DNA of 6,166 nt, from the NCBI GenBank assembly GCA_024697505.1, contig JAILFQ010000215.1, forward strand, positions 1-6,166, in the 5' to 3' direction. Shown here in pieces: positions 5,529-6,166 of the stretch. How positions within the stretch are numbered: the stretch's first letter is position 1; every line of letters begins with the position of its first letter. The notes below the pieces were generated by a model that made no database searches, had not been told where the DNA came from, and worked only from the letters and a program-made list of their open reading frames with translations. This DNA comes from Lachnospiraceae bacterium (GTDB lineage: Bacteria; Bacillota; Clostridia; Lachnospirales; Lachnospiraceae). The position numbers and the translations under genes are program-made.

Positions 5529-6068
5529 ATGAGCAGACTTAAAACTTTGTACAACGATGAAATCGTTGCAGCAATGACCAAAAAGTTTGGTTATAAAAAC
5601 GTCATGGAAGTACCTAAGCTTGATAAAATCGTTATCAATATGGGTGTTGGCGAAGCAAAGGATAACGCAAAGCTTCTTGAGAACGCTGTAGCTGATATGG
5701 AGACTATTACCGGTCAGAAGGCTGTTCTTACCAGAGCTAAGAATTCCGTTGCAAACTTCAAAATTCGTGAGGGTATGCCTATCGGATGTAAGACAACTCT
5801 GCGTGGCGAAAAGATGTATGAGTTCCTTGATCGTCTTGTAAACCTTGCATTGCCTCGTGTACGTGACTTTAGAGGTGTTAATCCTAACGCTTTCGACGGC
5901 AGAGGAAACTATGCACTTGGTATTAAAGAGCAGTTTATCTTCCCTGAAATCGAGTTCGATAAAATCGACAAGACCAGAGGTATGGATATCATTTTCGTAA
6001 CAACTGCTAAGACAGACGAAGAGGCACGTGAATTGTTGACTCTGTTCAACATGCCTTTCGCTAAGTAA
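5529..6068 (+). CDS. rplE: 50S ribosomal protein L5
   Basis: L5 (179 aa, exactly the common bacterial length) binds 5S rRNA, helps place it in the central protuberance and contacts P-site tRNA and S13. The family signature [13 protein letters not shown] is at residues 31-43. Further conserved stretches are [20 protein letters not shown] (64-83), [13 protein letters not shown] (91-103) and [20 protein letters not shown] (113-132). The start has a strong SD, AAGGAGG at 5514-5520, 8 nt upstream. The SD of rpsN directly follows its TAA. Confidence 0.98.
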   Translation: MSRLKTLYNDEIVAAMTKKFGYKNVMEVPKLDKIVINMGVGEAKDNAKLLENAVADMETITGQKAVLTRAKNSVANFKIREGMPIGCKTTLRGEKMYEFLDRLVNLALPRVRDFRGVNPNAFDGRGNYALGIKEQFIFPEIEFDKIDKTRGMDIIFVTTAKTDEEARELLTLFNMPFAK

Positions 6069-6085
6069 TAAGGAGGTAAATTCTG

Positions 6086-6166
6086 ATGGCAAAGACATCA
6101 ATGAAAATCAAACAGCAGCGCAAGCCCAAGTTCTCGACTCAGGCTTACACCCGTTGCAACATTTGC
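6086..6166 (+). CDS. rpsN: 30S ribosomal protein S14, zinc type, 3'-truncated
   Basis: The last 81 bases encode 27 residues, MAKTSMKIKQQRKPKFSTQA followed by YTRCNIC, and run off the window edge. This matches the N-terminus of the short zinc-binding S14 (about 61 aa, sometimes called type Z) of Firmicutes. CNIC is the first half of the expected two-CXXC zinc site; the second half would lie beyond the window. The SD TAAGGAGGT (6069-6077) sits 8 nt before the ATG and immediately after the rplE stop. Position after rplE is standard for the spc operon. S14 is a late-binding protein of the 30S head. Confidence 0.95.
   Translation, partial: MAKTSMKIKQQRKPKFSTQAYTRCNIC

Noticed and set aside
5502..6101. 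199-codon open frame on the minus strand over rplE
   Set aside because: It lies wholly antisense to a full-length L5 with every family motif, has no ribosome site that I can see and no recognisable product.
1..6166. CRISPR arrays, tRNA or rRNA genes, phage or toxin-antitoxin genes
   Set aside because: None seen; the window is filled by ribosomal protein genes in standard order, with no direct repeat array or cloverleaf-like sequence.

Overview
This window is a stretch of the S10-spc ribosomal protein gene cluster of a Gram-positive bacterium. It is most likely from the Clostridia, and probably the Lachnospiraceae, judging by four things: the protein sequences (an L22 that starts MAKGHRSQIKRERNEQRDTR and an L16 that starts [15 protein letters not shown]), the strong AAAGGAGG-type Shine-Dalgarno (SD) sites before almost every gene, the nearly exclusive use of TAA stops, and a zinc-type S14. 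Genus cannot be settled by eye. Every gene is on the + strand.

Order: 'rplC (L3, 5' end missing) - rplD (L4) - rplW (L23) - rplB (L2) - rpsS (S19) - rplV (L22) - rpsC (S3) - rplP (L16) - rpmC (L29) - rpsQ (S17) | rplN (L14) - rplX (L24) - rplE (L5) - rpsN' (S14, 3' end missing). The bar marks the classical S10/spc boundary. The order is the standard bacterial one, with no inserted or missing gene. Three junctions (rplD/rplW, rpsC/rplP, rplP/rpmC) overlap by one base as TAATG, and most others are 13-31 nt, so the block looks like one polycistronic, translationally coupled transcript. I saw no convincing promoter or intrinsic terminator inside it.

Positions 1-99 are an inverted copy of 144-242 (98 of 99 bases; 91 consecutive perfect matches). 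The first 92 bases are therefore antisense rplC sequence fused to the gene. This looks like a fold-back chimera from amplification or assembly at a contig end. Genuine rplC resumes at about 93-94, so the long open frame from a TTG at 22 has a false N-terminus.

Three spacers are longer than the rest: rplW-rplB (88 nt), rpsS-rplV (149 nt) and rpsQ-rplN (54 nt). The rpsS-rplV spacer is the best candidate for something undescribed. It folds by eye into a chain of hairpins, one with a 12-bp stem that buries an AGGAGG site in front of a 16-codon mini-ORF. An alternative helix would exclude that hairpin. It may be a cis-acting RNA controlling rplV and downstream genes, but this is inference. The rest is conventional core-genome sequence.
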